In this document: positions 1-6,657 of the stretch, piece after piece | How positions within the stretch are numbered: the stretch's first letter is position 1 | Layout: each line of letters starts with the position of its first letter | Source: Planctomycetaceae bacterium | GTDB taxonomy: Bacteria > Planctomycetota > Planctomycetia > Isosphaerales > Isosphaeraceae | Assembly: GCA_019232645.1 (NCBI GenBank) | Contig: JAFANO010000497.1 | Span: 1 to 10,285 of the forward strand | Length of the DNA stretch: 10,285 bases | Direction of reading: 5' to 3' | Position numbers and translations under genes: made by a program | Notes under the pieces: model-generated | Seen by the model: only the letters and a program-made list of their open reading frames with translations | Databases searched by the model: none | Told to the model about the DNA's origin: nothing

Positions 1-874
1 CCGGGAGCGCCGGCGTGCTGATGACCTGCTCGGGGGAGTACTGGTTCGCGTCGAAGAACAGCGCGGCGAACTGGCCGTTGGTCGTGCTCACCCCGCTCCC
101 GGCGATCAGCCCACGGAGGAACGTCTGTTGCTCGGGGGGCGGCACCAGGATCGAGCTCGGGTTGACGACGAACTTCTGCGCCGCCTGGCCCTGCGTGAAC
201 TGCACGAACGCTCCCATGAACGACCCGTCGGGGCCGATCCGGTAGATCACGTTCTTATTCGGGTCGGAGCTGTCGACGCTGGTGACGAACAGCGAGGGGC
301 GGCCGTCGAAGTAGCCCTCCGGGTCGAAGGTCAGGTCGTACCAGTTGACCAGCCCGGTCGAGGCGCCGACCGAGTTCGAGGCGTTGGGGACCGGGCTGGG
401 GGTCGGGAGCTGGCTGATGACGGTGTTCAGGTCGAAGAAGACGCTCGCCTTGCCGGTCGCCGGGTCGACGCGGTAGATCACGCCGGGGCGGTTGACGGCG
501 CCGATCGCCGCGTTATCACCGGCGCCGCGCGAGATCGCGTACACTCCCTTGCCGAAGACACCCCCCGGCCCCGCCTTGATCCGGACGATGTCGCCGCCGA
601 ATGCCGAGATCGGGGTCAATTCCGAGACCGACGTGGCCGGCGCCTCGGTGGGATACGTCGACGTGGTGGTCGGCGTCGGGGTCGTGACCGTGACCGTCCC
701 GAGGTTGGCATTGGTCGGCGTCGCCGCGGGGGTGAACGTCGCCTGGTACGGCAAGACCGTCACGGTCGGAGCGAGCAGGCAGCGGTCCTCGAGCTCCTCA
801 ATCGATTCGAGATGATGTTCACGGCGACGCCGCCGCCCTGGGCCTCGCGACTGCGGTCGGGATGGGTGAGACAT
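1..874 (-). CDS. LEPR-XLL-type planctomycete surface/exported protein, N-terminal part
   Basis: The open frame starts at an ATG (874-872) behind a strong Shine-Dalgarno AAGGAGAG (888-881, 6-nt spacer) and has no stop before the window edge, so it is 5'-complete and 3'-truncated (291 residues visible). The N-terminus is Arg/His-rich (residues 1-21), then HLESIEELEDRCLL: residues 28-34, LEDRCLL, match the LEPR-XLL signature that opens many long planctomycete cell-surface proteins. Next comes a Thr/Pro-rich linker (about 35-80), then a region with GVYAISRGAG, GVIYRVDPATGKASVFFDLN and NVIYRIGPDGSFMG, a pattern suggestive of beta-propeller-like blades. It probably acts outside the cytoplasm; no enzymatic function is evident. 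Third codon positions are nearly all G/C in this frame, which identifies it over the plus-strand frames across the same bases. The gene stands alone, facing away from its right neighbour. The family call is solid; the fold is inference. Confidence 0.85.
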   Translation of the reverse strand, partial: MSHPSRPQSRGPGRRRRREHHLESIEELEDRCLLAPTVTVLPYQATFTPAATPTNANLGTVTVTTPTPTTTSTYPTEAPATSVSELTPISAFGGDIVRIKAGPGGVFGKGVYAISRGAGDNAAIGAVNRPGVIYRVDPATGKASVFFDLNTVISQLPTPSPVPNASNSVGASTGLVNWYDLTFDPEGYFDGRPSLFVTSVDSSDPNKNVIYRIGPDGSFMGAFVQFTQGQAAQKFVVNPSSILVPPPEQQTFLRGLIAGSGVSTTNGQFAALFFDANQYSPEQVISTPALP

Positions 875-880
875 TCCGTT

Positions 881-888
881 CTCTCCTT
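881..888 (-). promoter_or_regulatory. Shine-Dalgarno of the LEPR-XLL protein
   Basis: Read on the minus strand, AAGGAGAG lies 6 nt before the ATG at 874. This fixes the start of an open frame that has no stop inside the window. Confidence 0.8.
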
Positions 889-1113
889 AGCCTGGACTCG
901 TCCGTCCTGAACCGAGGCCGAGATGCCCGGCAATCCGCGGTATTCGGTGCGTCTGTCGCTCGCGAATCAATCAGAAATGTCGGCGAGTCCCGATGACCGG
1001 CAAGACCGGCGTGCGCGGATCGCCGCTCAGGACTTGAATCGGCCGAAACGCGGATTGAAATAAACGAAAGAAGCGGCGGAATCGGCTTGACCCATAGGAT
1101 CGGTCGCGGATCC

Positions 1114-1144
1114 TGACGGCCGAGCCCGGGCGGGATGGCCGTCA
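1114..1144. repeat. 8-bp perfect inverted repeat (hairpin)
   Basis: TGACGGCC (1114-1121) and GGCCGTCA (1137-1144) are perfect inverted copies around a 15-nt spacer that itself contains CCCGGG. There is no T-run after either arm, so it is not a standard terminator. It could be an operator or an RNA hairpin in a leader. Confidence 0.45.
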
Positions 1145-1341
1145 CGCGCGAGCCGCGGGACGACGCAGTCGCGGGCGAGATCGGTGCCAAGTTCGCCTCG
1201 CCGGGGTGTGCGAGTCCGTATGGTTCGCCGCGATAGGCTTCGTTCGGGTCCGGGCGGCGGGAGCGTCGCCCCGGGCGGGCGGACCGGCGTCGCGTTTGCT
1301 CAGACTGATCTCGATCGGCCGGCGGGTGTGGGGGTGGTCGC

Positions 1342-1659
1342 ATGCGGATCTGGCACTGGTTCGTGGTGGTCTTGCTCGCCTCGGTCGTCCTGGCCATGGT
1401 CCGCGTGCCCCTGGTCCGCCCCATCCTGGCTTTCGTCCTGATCGTCGCGCTCGCCTTCGCCGCGCACATGGCGGCGCTGCGCGCCTGCCACCGGCGCCTC
1501 GACCGGCTCGAGAAGATGGAGGGCCCGGAGGCCGAGGCCCGCTGGTTCCAGGTCTTCGTCGTGATGTCGCTGGTGATCGGGGGCCTGGTCCTCATGGTCA
1601 TCTTCGTGGGGATGGCGATCCTGCTCTCGGCGTTCGGTGCCTGGGATCGCCTGCGATGA
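1342..1659 (+). CDS. Small membrane protein, MRIWHW N-terminus (hypothetical)
   Basis: A 105-aa protein with hydrophobic segments at about residues 7-20, 28-46 and 71-98. A charged, probably cytoplasmic stretch (RACHRRLDRLEKMEGPEAEA, about 47-66) sits between the second and third. The third segment is long enough for one long or two short helices. The function is not recognised. The start is the ATG of MRIWHW, preceded by a G-rich GGGGGTGG that is only a weak ribosome site. Third-position G/C bias supports this frame. Its first 26 residues follow the same pattern as the broken gene 114 nt downstream (MR-I/L-WH, hydrophobic run, R-x-P-x-x-R), so the two may be tandem paralogues. A role in the envelope is inference. 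Confidence 0.72.
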   Translation: MRIWHWFVVVLLASVVLAMVRVPLVRPILAFVLIVALAFAAHMAALRACHRRLDRLEKMEGPEAEARWFQVFVVMSLVIGGLVLMVIFVGMAILLSAFGAWDRLR

Positions 1660-1772
1660 CGGCGGCCGCTCCGGGGGCCCTCTCGCCTTGCCAAGTCCGG
1701 GTGATCGGCCCATCATTGGGAAGGGCCGGATCGCGAGACGCGCGGTCCTCGAGGTCGAGCCCGGAGAGCGTG

Positions 1773-2071
1773 ATGCGGCTCTGGCACCTGGTGTTCGGCA
1801 TCCTGGTGATCGCGATCGCCCTGAGCGTCGCCCGCGGCCCCGCCGATCGCGTCGCGCCGATTGTCTTCCGCACCGGGACGGGCGAGGTTGTCGTCGGGAC
1901 GATGGTGGTCCCGGCGTTGTTCCAGACACCGGCGCAATCGACGGGGCCAAGGGGCTGCCGGCCCACGTCGGGGTGCCGGCGGCGACCTCGCTGGTGTTGG
2001 CGGTGGCCACGTTCGTCATGGCCGGCCTGTTGTTCGTCGGCGTTTGGCTGATCCGGGCCCCGGTCGCTTGA
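1773..2071 (+). pseudogene. Small membrane protein MRLWHL..., frameshifted
   Basis: The frame opens at ATG 1773 behind GGAGAG (1763-1768) and reads MRLWHLVFGILVIAIALSVA, then GEVVVGTMVVPALFQT to base 1928. In the same frame it then becomes Arg/Cys/Trp-rich (RCRPTSGCRRRPRWCWRW-like) and stops at 2051, giving 92 aa. From 1931 the frame shifted by one continues naturally as GAIDGAKGLPAHVGVPAATS, then LVLAVATFVMAGLLFVGVWL and IRAPVA, stopping at 2071. Restoring one base near 1929-1930 would give a 99-aa protein with an N-terminal and a C-terminal membrane helix. A one-base loss, a real pseudogene or a sequencing error are all possible. It resembles the intact gene upstream and ends 40 nt before the M3 peptidase start. 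The function is unknown. Confidence 0.75.
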
Positions 2072-2111
2072 GCGTTCCATTTCGAAAACCCCCGGGAGCC
2101 TCGAATCGATC

Positions 2112-3833
2112 ATGAGCATCGTCGCCTACGTCCCCCAGACCTTTCCCCGCCGCTGGCTCCCGGCGGACGCCCCGTTGACGACCTGGGGGCAGATCGAGCC
2201 CTGGTATCGCCGGCTCCTCGATCGCCCGATCGATTCGGCCCGCGCGCTGGAGGACTGGCTCTTCGACGTCGGCGAGCTGAACGGGGCGGTCGGGCAGGAG
2301 GGGGTCCGGCGCTACATCGCCATGACCTGCCAGACCGACGACCCCGAGCGCGAGGCGGCCTATCTCGCCTTCGTCCGCGAGATCGAGCCGAAGCTCAAGC
2401 CGATCCAGAACGAGATCCGCGCCAAGTACCTCGACTCCCCCCATCGCGCCGAGCTCCCCCGCGACCGCTACCACGTCTTCGACCGCGCCCAGGCGAACCG
2501 CCGCGCCCTGTTCCGCGAGGCCAACATCCCCCGCGAGACCGAGCTGGCCGAGCTGGAGCAGCACTATCAGAAGATCATCGGCGCGATGACCGTGACCTTC
2601 CGGGGCGAGGAGCGGACCCCGGCGCAGATGGCCCCGTTCCTCGAGGAGAACGACCGCTCGGTCCGCCAGACCGCCTGGGAGCTGGTCGCCGAGCGGCGGC
2701 TGGCCGAGCGCGACACCTTGGACGCGCTCTTCGACCGGATGCTCGCGCTCCGCGTGGCGATCGCGCGCGAGGCGGGCTTCCCCGACTTCGTCGCCTACGC
2801 CTTCCGGTCCCGCGAGCGGTTCGACTACGGCGTGCAGGAAACGATCGACTTCCACCGGGCGATCGAGCGGGTCGTGGTCCCGCTGGCCAACCAGCTCCAG
2901 GAGGAGCGTCGCCGGGCGCTGGGGGTCGAGACGCTCCGGCCGTGGGACCTGGCGGTCGACCCCCTGGGCCGGCCGCCCCTGAGGCCGTTCCGCGACGTCG
3001 AGCAATTGGCCGAGGGGGTCGAGGCGATCTTCGCGAGTGTCGACCCCGACCTGGGCGGGCAGTTCGCCTTCATGCGGTCGCACGGCCTGCTCGACCTATT
3101 CAACCGCAAGGGGAAGGCGCCCGGCGGCTATCAGACGACGCTGGAGGACGACCGGCTGCCGTTTATCTTCATGAACGCCGTGGGCCTGGACAGCGACGTG
3201 CGCACCCTGCTGCACGAGGGGGGCCACGCGTTCCACGCCCTGGCCAGTCGGGGCGAGCCGCTGGCCGCCTACCGCGAGAGCCCGATCGAGTTCTGCGAGG
3301 TCGCCTCGATGGCGATGGAGCTGCTCGGCGCCCGCGACCTCGAGCGGTTCTACGACGACCAGGACGCGAGCCGCTCGTACCGCCAGCTCCTGGAGGGGAT
3401 CGTCCAGATCCTGCCCTGGATCGCCACGGTGGACGCCTTCCAGCACTGGATCTACGCCCACCCCGACCAGTCCCGTGACGACCGCCGTCAGGCGTGGTCG
3501 GCGCTGCTCGACCGGTTCGGCGGGATCGTCGACTGGTCGGGCTCCGAGGAGGCCCGGGCGCATTCCTGGCACCGGCAGCTGCACATCTTTCTCTATCCGT
3601 TCTACTACATCGAGTACGGGATCGCGCAACTGGGCGCCTTGCAGGTCTGGCACCGCGCCCTGACCGACCGGTCCGGCGCCGTGGCGGCCTACCGCCGCGC
3701 TCTATCCCTGGGCGGCGCGCGTCCGCTGCCCGAGCTGTTCGCCGCGGCCGACATCCGGTTCGACTTCCACGAGCGGACCCTGGCGCCGCTGATGGACGCC
3801 CTCCGAGCCGAGCTCGCCAAGATCGGGCCCTGA
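2112..3833 (+). CDS. M3-family zinc oligopeptidase (oligoendopeptidase F-like)
   Basis: A 573-aa, full-length cytoplasmic metallopeptidase that would hydrolyse short peptides. The zinc motif HEGGH lies at residues 368-372: H368 and H372 are ligands and E369 the catalytic base. The third ligand is E396 in EFCEVASMAMEL, 24 residues on, as expected for M3. The C-terminal substrate-binding segment YPFYYIEYGIAQLG begins at about residue 495 and carries the conserved tyrosines. There is no signal peptide or membrane helix. Length and motif order fit the M3 branch that is not classical PepF better than thimet oligopeptidase, which is longer. The start is the first ATG; the ribosome site is weak (GGGAG, 13 nt upstream), so expression may be low or partly coupled to upstream translation. 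Its neighbours say little about its substrate. Antisense frames here are composition artefacts. Confidence 0.95.
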   Translation: MSIVAYVPQTFPRRWLPADAPLTTWGQIEPWYRRLLDRPIDSARALEDWLFDVGELNGAVGQEGVRRYIAMTCQTDDPEREAAYLAFVREIEPKLKPIQNEIRAKYLDSPHRAELPRDRYHVFDRAQANRRALFREANIPRETELAELEQHYQKIIGAMTVTFRGEERTPAQMAPFLEENDRSVRQTAWELVAERRLAERDTLDALFDRMLALRVAIAREAGFPDFVAYAFRSRERFDYGVQETIDFHRAIERVVVPLANQLQEERRRALGVETLRPWDLAVDPLGRPPLRPFRDVEQLAEGVEAIFASVDPDLGGQFAFMRSHGLLDLFNRKGKAPGGYQTTLEDDRLPFIFMNAVGLDSDVRTLLHEGGHAFHALASRGEPLAAYRESPIEFCEVASMAMELLGARDLERFYDDQDASRSYRQLLEGIVQILPWIATVDAFQHWIYAHPDQSRDDRRQAWSALLDRFGGIVDWSGSEEARAHSWHRQLHIFLYPFYYIEYGIAQLGALQVWHRALTDRSGAVAAYRRALSLGGARPLPELFAAADIRFDFHERTLAPLMDALRAELAKIGP

Positions 3834-3847
3834 CCCTCGAGCTCGAG

Positions 3848-4001
3848 CGGGCGTGTGTCACTGGTCGTGACTTCGCTACCAGTGGTTCGGGTCCCAGACG
3901 ACGCACGGGCCTTGGGGACCTCGTTGTCGGGACCAGCAACGTCTCGCGACGGCTCCGAGAAGGACACGGGTAGCGAGGACGGTACCAGTGCCACACGCCC
4001 G
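3848..4001. repeat. 18-bp imperfect inverted repeat pair with 118-nt interior
   Basis: CGGGCGTGTGTCACTGGT (3848-3865) is the reverse complement of ACCAGTGCCACACGCCCG (3984-4001) at 17 of 18 positions. A further ACCAGTG (3878-3884) forms a closer 7-bp inverted repeat with CACTGGT (3859-3865). The interior also contains a bulged hairpin (3891-3933). The arrangement resembles a small structured RNA or a miniature repeat element. No function is established. Confidence 0.55.
3891..3933. repeat. Bulged hairpin
   Basis: GTCCCAGACGAC (3891-3902) pairs with GTTGTCGGGAC (3923-3933) over 11 positions with one bulged A and one G-T wobble, around a 20-nt loop. It lies about 58 nt past the peptidase stop and has no T-run, so it is only a weak terminator candidate. 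Confidence 0.35.
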
Positions 4002-4039
4002 AGGTCTGGCAGGAGGATCGTCGGCGGCACGAGGAGGTC

Positions 4040-4060
4040 CCCTGGGATACCTGCCCAGGG
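4040..4060. repeat. 7-bp inverted repeat CCCTGGG/CCCAGGG
   Basis: CCCTGGG (4040-4046) and CCCAGGG (4054-4060) form a perfect 7-bp stem with a 7-nt loop. It lies inside the repeat-rich intergenic region and adds to the impression of a structured transcript. Confidence 0.4.
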
Positions 4061-4304
4061 TCGAATCGGCCGGACAGTGGACCGATGCCACATACGGCCT
4101 CGATCGTCGCTTGGGCCACCGCTCCAGAAATCAGGCGGCGGATTGGTTTCGGTTGGAACGAGGTGCCATAGGCCGAGCAAGGACGTCGAGCCGGTCCGGA
4201 AGGTGCTCAAACATATCAACATATTCACGCATGTCTCGTTCTACAGCGACGGTTGTTTGCGAGCCTCGCGAAGAACTGCTGCTGTGGAACTAGGATAGTG
4301 TCCG

Positions 4305-4310
4305 TATAAT
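4305..4310 (+). promoter_or_regulatory. Possible -10 element (TATAAT) in a G+C-poor patch
   Basis: A perfect TATAAT sits at the end of a patch (about 4195-4315) with markedly lower G+C than its surroundings. No good -35 lies 16-18 nt upstream (the spacing region reads CTGTGG), so promoter function is uncertain. If real, it would give a leader of about 225 nt for the TPR gene. The surrounding word GATAGTGTCCGTATAATT could instead be the end of a decayed mobile element. Confidence 0.3.
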
Positions 4311-4542
4311 TCAAGTGACGCCGTTCCGGACGCCATGTCGGCACCCACCGGCGGCGAGGTCGCCGGCTTTCCGAGAGTCCCTGCATCGAACACGTTCGAT
4401 CCGACGAATCCGTCTCGAGATCCAGCCCGTCAATCTCTGGGGAATGTTGCGTCGCGGACGCACGGGCACCGATCGGGTGCCGGCATCGTCGGGACGCAGG
4501 GTGTGAGTCGTCCCGAGTGAACATCATTTGGGAGGGACCATC

Positions 4543-5226
4543 ATGAGGAGGACGAGGGGTTATGCTTGGGGCCTGGCCTTCGTGGCCTTGCTGGGGATGT
4601 TCGCGGTGGCCCAACAGGCGGCGCCGCGGCCGGCGACCCGTGTCATCGGCAACCATCAGATCGACCGCTACGAGGCGATCGAGCAAGTCCGACAGGCGCT
4701 GCGGTCGGACCCGAAGAACCTGACGGATTGGGTGCTCCTAGGCGAGTTGGCCCAGGAGACCGCGCAGGAGGCCCCATCCGATCGGGCCTCCGGGTATTAC
4801 CGGCTGGCGCGCGAGGCGTTCGAGGACGCGCTGAAGCTCCAGCCGGACAACCCCGGCCTCAAGGCGGCCGCCCAGTTCGCCCGGGAGCAGGAGCAGGGGG
4901 CCGAGCAGTTTCGACAGTCCCGGAGCCGGGCGACGGCGAGCTATCTCGAGGCCCGGCGGCGGGAACTCGCCCAGTCGGGCAACACCCCGACGGTGAGGGT
5001 CTATGCCGCGCCCACGCCGGGCCAGGCCGCGGCGACCGCCCCCGCTTACGTCTCCTCAACTCCTACTTACCAGCCCTACTTCAGCGACCAGGGGAATCCC
5101 TACTCCTACCAGGAACACTACGACTCATTCTTCGGTCCGGTCGAGCCCCGAACGCCAGATCAGGAGATCACCGCGACCGAGCGCGCGGCGCTCGTGAAGC
5201 CCGCGGCCCGGATGGCCCCGCCGTGA
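4543..5226 (+). CDS. Secreted TPR-like protein with Pro/Tyr-rich tail
   Basis: A 227-aa protein. I chose ATG 4543 over the in-frame TTG at 4528 because GGGAGGGA (4530-4537) sits 5 nt before the ATG. MRRTR followed by a hydrophobic run and AVA at residues 21-23 is a standard signal peptide with cleavage after A23, so the mature protein would be periplasmic. Residues 42-107 contain two TPR-like helical pairs, ending in ALRSDPKN (52-59) and ALKLQPDNP (96-104). A helical charged stretch follows (112-143), then a Pro/Ala/Tyr-rich tail (149-203). TPR units bind proteins; the partner here is unknown. There are only about two units, so it is a minimal array. The next gene starts 199 nt later and may have its own promoter. 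Confidence 0.85.
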   Translation: MRRTRGYAWGLAFVALLGMFAVAQQAAPRPATRVIGNHQIDRYEAIEQVRQALRSDPKNLTDWVLLGELAQETAQEAPSDRASGYYRLAREAFEDALKLQPDNPGLKAAAQFAREQEQGAEQFRQSRSRATASYLEARRRELAQSGNTPTVRVYAAPTPGQAAATAPAYVSSTPTYQPYFSDQGNPYSYQEHYDSFFGPVEPRTPDQEITATERAALVKPAARMAPP

Positions 5227-5227
5227 T

Positions 5228-5249
5228 CGACGAGGCGCGTGGCGCGTCG
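5228..5249. terminator. Weak hairpin after the TPR gene
   Basis: CGACG (5228-5232) and CGTCG (5245-5249) form a 5-bp stem just after the stop codon. There is no T-run. It is a short stem that could occur by chance in DNA of this composition. Confidence 0.2.
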
Positions 5250-5329
5250 GGGACCGGGAGTCGAAGAGGCTGAATCCCTCGCCGGCGCGAGGCCCCTCGG
5301 TCCTCGGGCCGGGCGGCGGGATGATAGGC

Positions 5330-5358
5330 CTGGCAATTGCGAGGGCAGGGGGTATAGT
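5330..5358 (+). promoter_or_regulatory. Candidate promoter of the AI-2E family transporter
   Basis: CTGGCA (5330-5335, 4 of 6 to TTGACA) and TATAGT (5353-5358, 5 of 6 to TATAAT) are separated by 17 nt. They lie 68 nt upstream of the transporter ATG. The pair is the best sigma-70-like match in this gap, but it is judged by eye only. Confidence 0.4.
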
Positions 5359-5425
5359 CCTCACCGGCGGAGCGCACGGGCCCCGCCGAGCGGCCGTGAT
5401 GTCTCCCCGGAAAGGAGCAGCCGCG

Positions 5426-6631
5426 ATGGCGCAGGATCTCGCCCCTTCGGACGCGACGAAGGAGGGTGCGTCGCAGACGGTCGCCTTGCGGATCCTGGTC
5501 GCGCTGCTGCTGGCGGGCGCCGCGTGGCTGCTCGCGGGACTACTCGTCCCCACCTTCCTGGCCGCGATCCTGGCGATCGCCTTGTCTCCTGTGGCGGCGC
5601 GGCTCGAACGCGCCGGAGTGCCAAGCGTCCTGGCTGGTGCGTCCTGCACCTTCGCCTTGGCGGGGGGCCTGATCCTCACGGTCGGCCTGATCCTCGTCCC
5701 GGCGGGGAGGATCCTCCAGGATTCGGACAAGTACCTGTCGCACTTCAGCCGGCTCCTGGCCTCGGCGGCCCGGAGAACGGGAGGCGACCAGGTCGTCGAG
5801 TCGCTGGTCCAGGTCGACCCGAACGAGTTGGGACGCACGGCATCCGGCACTGCCGGGGAGGGGCACGGCCGGGGAGAAGGTCGGGGAACGGGCCGTCGAG
5901 GAGGCGGCGACGTCGAGGTCTGGGACCGGATGCTCTATCGCGGCCTGGGGGTCCTGGGAGGCTGGGTCGTCTCAGGCCTTGGCGGGCTGATCGGCGCCGT
6001 GGGGGGCACGATTGTCTTTCTGGCGTTGCTGTTTTACATGCTCCAGACGCGTGCCGAGTGGATCGACCGGATCACCGAGTCACTGGCCCGCCTCGGCCTG
6101 CGCCCAAGTCCCGGGCGGCTGGAGCGGATCCGGGACGAGATCGTGGCGTATCTCGGCTGTCTTACGCTCGTCGCCCTGGGTTATGCCGTCCTGGTCGGGC
6201 TGATCCTCTGGGCGATCGGCGTCCCCCGGCCGCTGCTCTGGGGGGCGCTGGCCGGTCTGCTCGAGTTCGTCCCCTACTTCGGCCCGCTGATCGCCAGCGT
6301 CCTGCCGACGATCGTGGCGCTGAGCCTGGGGAGCTGGTGGCAGCCGGCGGCGGTCGTGGCCCAGTACGCCGCCTTGCACCTGGTCGAGGGCTACGTGGTC
6401 ACGCCGCTGCTGTACGGGCGTGTGGTCCGCTTCGATCCCGTCACGATCCTGCTCGGCGCCCTGTTCTTCGGCTGGATCTGGGGGCCGCTGGGGCTCGCCT
6501 TGGCCATGCCGATGATGATCCTGCTGCGGGGACTCCTCGCCATCACCCCGGACATGCCGGCCCTCGACGCCTTGGCCGGGGTCGAGGAGAAGGAAGAATC
6601 GCCGGACGACATTCGGCCGGCGCGGGCGTAG
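5426..6631 (+). CDS. AI-2E (PerM/YdiK) family transporter with altered loop
   Basis: A 401-aa inner-membrane protein starting at ATG 5426, with AAGGAG (5412-5417) 8 nt upstream. Earlier in-frame ATGs at 5321 and 5399 lack ribosome sites. Membrane segments are at about 20-56, 67-93, 175-206, 241-265, 267-302, 306-330 and 338-370. Family signatures are FVPYFGPLIASVLPTIVAL (281-299), EGYVVTPLLYGR (321-332) and FGWIWGPLGLALAMPM (348-363). Members are small-molecule or ion exporters; the name comes from autoinducer-2 export, which cannot be assumed here. Oddity: residues 146-162 read GHGRGEGRGTGRRGGGD, with many A/T third positions, whereas the +1 frame of the same bases reads AGEKVGERAVEEAAT with almost none. 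A 16-bp tandem duplication just upstream explains the shift. The frame is restored by about 5912, so the gene stays open, with a changed soluble loop. Confidence 0.92.
   Translation: MAQDLAPSDATKEGASQTVALRILVALLLAGAAWLLAGLLVPTFLAAILAIALSPVAARLERAGVPSVLAGASCTFALAGGLILTVGLILVPAGRILQDSDKYLSHFSRLLASAARRTGGDQVVESLVQVDPNELGRTASGTAGEGHGRGEGRGTGRRGGGDVEVWDRMLYRGLGVLGGWVVSGLGGLIGAVGGTIVFLALLFYMLQTRAEWIDRITESLARLGLRPSPGRLERIRDEIVAYLGCLTLVALGYAVLVGLILWAIGVPRPLLWGALAGLLEFVPYFGPLIASVLPTIVALSLGSWWQPAAVVAQYAALHLVEGYVVTPLLYGRVVRFDPVTILLGALFFGWIWGPLGLALAMPMMILLRGLLAITPDMPALDALAGVEEKEESPDDIRPARA
5846..5877 (+). repeat. 16-bp tandem duplication inside the transporter gene
   Basis: GGCACTGCCGGGGAG (5846-5860) and GGCACGGCCGGGGAG (5862-5876) match at 14 of 15 positions with a 16-nt period. 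Sixteen is not a multiple of three, so the duplication moves the downstream reading into another frame. See the transporter entry. Confidence 0.8.
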
Positions 6632-6652
6632 GGTGGCACGCGCATCGCCACT
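6632..6652. terminator. Small hairpin between convergent genes
   Basis: GGTGGC (6632-6637) and GCCACT (6647-6652) form a 5-bp stem plus one G-T pair in the 26-nt gap between the convergent transporter and channel genes. It could serve both strands, but it is short and has no T-run. Confidence 0.25.
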
Positions 6653-6657
6653 CGGGG

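Larger units (their letters stand above)
875..1341. other. Intergenic region between divergent genes
   Basis: About 467 bases separate the minus-strand LEPR-XLL gene from the plus-strand small membrane-protein gene. Open frames crossing it are Arg/Pro-rich and lack a coding third-position pattern. Promoters for both divergent genes must lie here, but I see no convincing -35/-10 pair. A modestly AT-rich stretch at about 1045-1075 is the best region to look for the minus-strand promoter. One inverted repeat (1114-1144) is listed separately. Confidence 0.6.
3834..4542. other. Long intergenic region rich in inverted repeats; no convincing gene
   Basis: About 700 bases lie between the M3 peptidase and the TPR gene. 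Open frames exist on both strands, but all are low-hydrophobicity and Arg/Ser/Pro-rich, and none has a ribosome site with a coding third-position bias. The first 450 bases hold several inverted repeats and degenerate copies of GG-N-ACCAGTGCCACA-GGCC. About 4195-4315 is clearly poorer in G+C than the rest of the window and ends in TATAAT. From 4316 to 4529 I see nothing but upstream DNA of the TPR gene. Confidence 0.65.

Noticed and set aside
128..910. A 260-codon plus-strand open frame
   Set aside because: Its Arg/Asp/Val-rich product is the antisense shadow of the LEPR-XLL protein, which has the motif, Shine-Dalgarno and third-position bias.
819..1694. A 291-codon minus-strand open frame over the 875-1341 gap
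   Set aside because: It is rich in Arg, Ser and Pro with no hydrophobic core, overlaps two better-supported genes, and lacks a ribosome site.
2016..3083. A 355-codon minus-strand open frame
   Set aside because: It is antisense to the M3 peptidase and mirrors its codon bias. There is no recognisable domain or ribosome site.
3837..3848. 12-bp palindrome CTCGAGCTCGAG after the peptidase stop
   Set aside because: It is a doubled CTCGAG, simple in composition and too compact to form a hairpin. It is likely chance in this sequence context.
3689..4228. Minus-strand frame reading LGLWHLVPTETNPPPDFWSG as a possible gene in the long gap
   Set aside because: It overlaps the end of the M3 peptidase, has no ribosome site, and follows the repeat words rather than a coding pattern. 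It is more likely repeat-derived than a gene.
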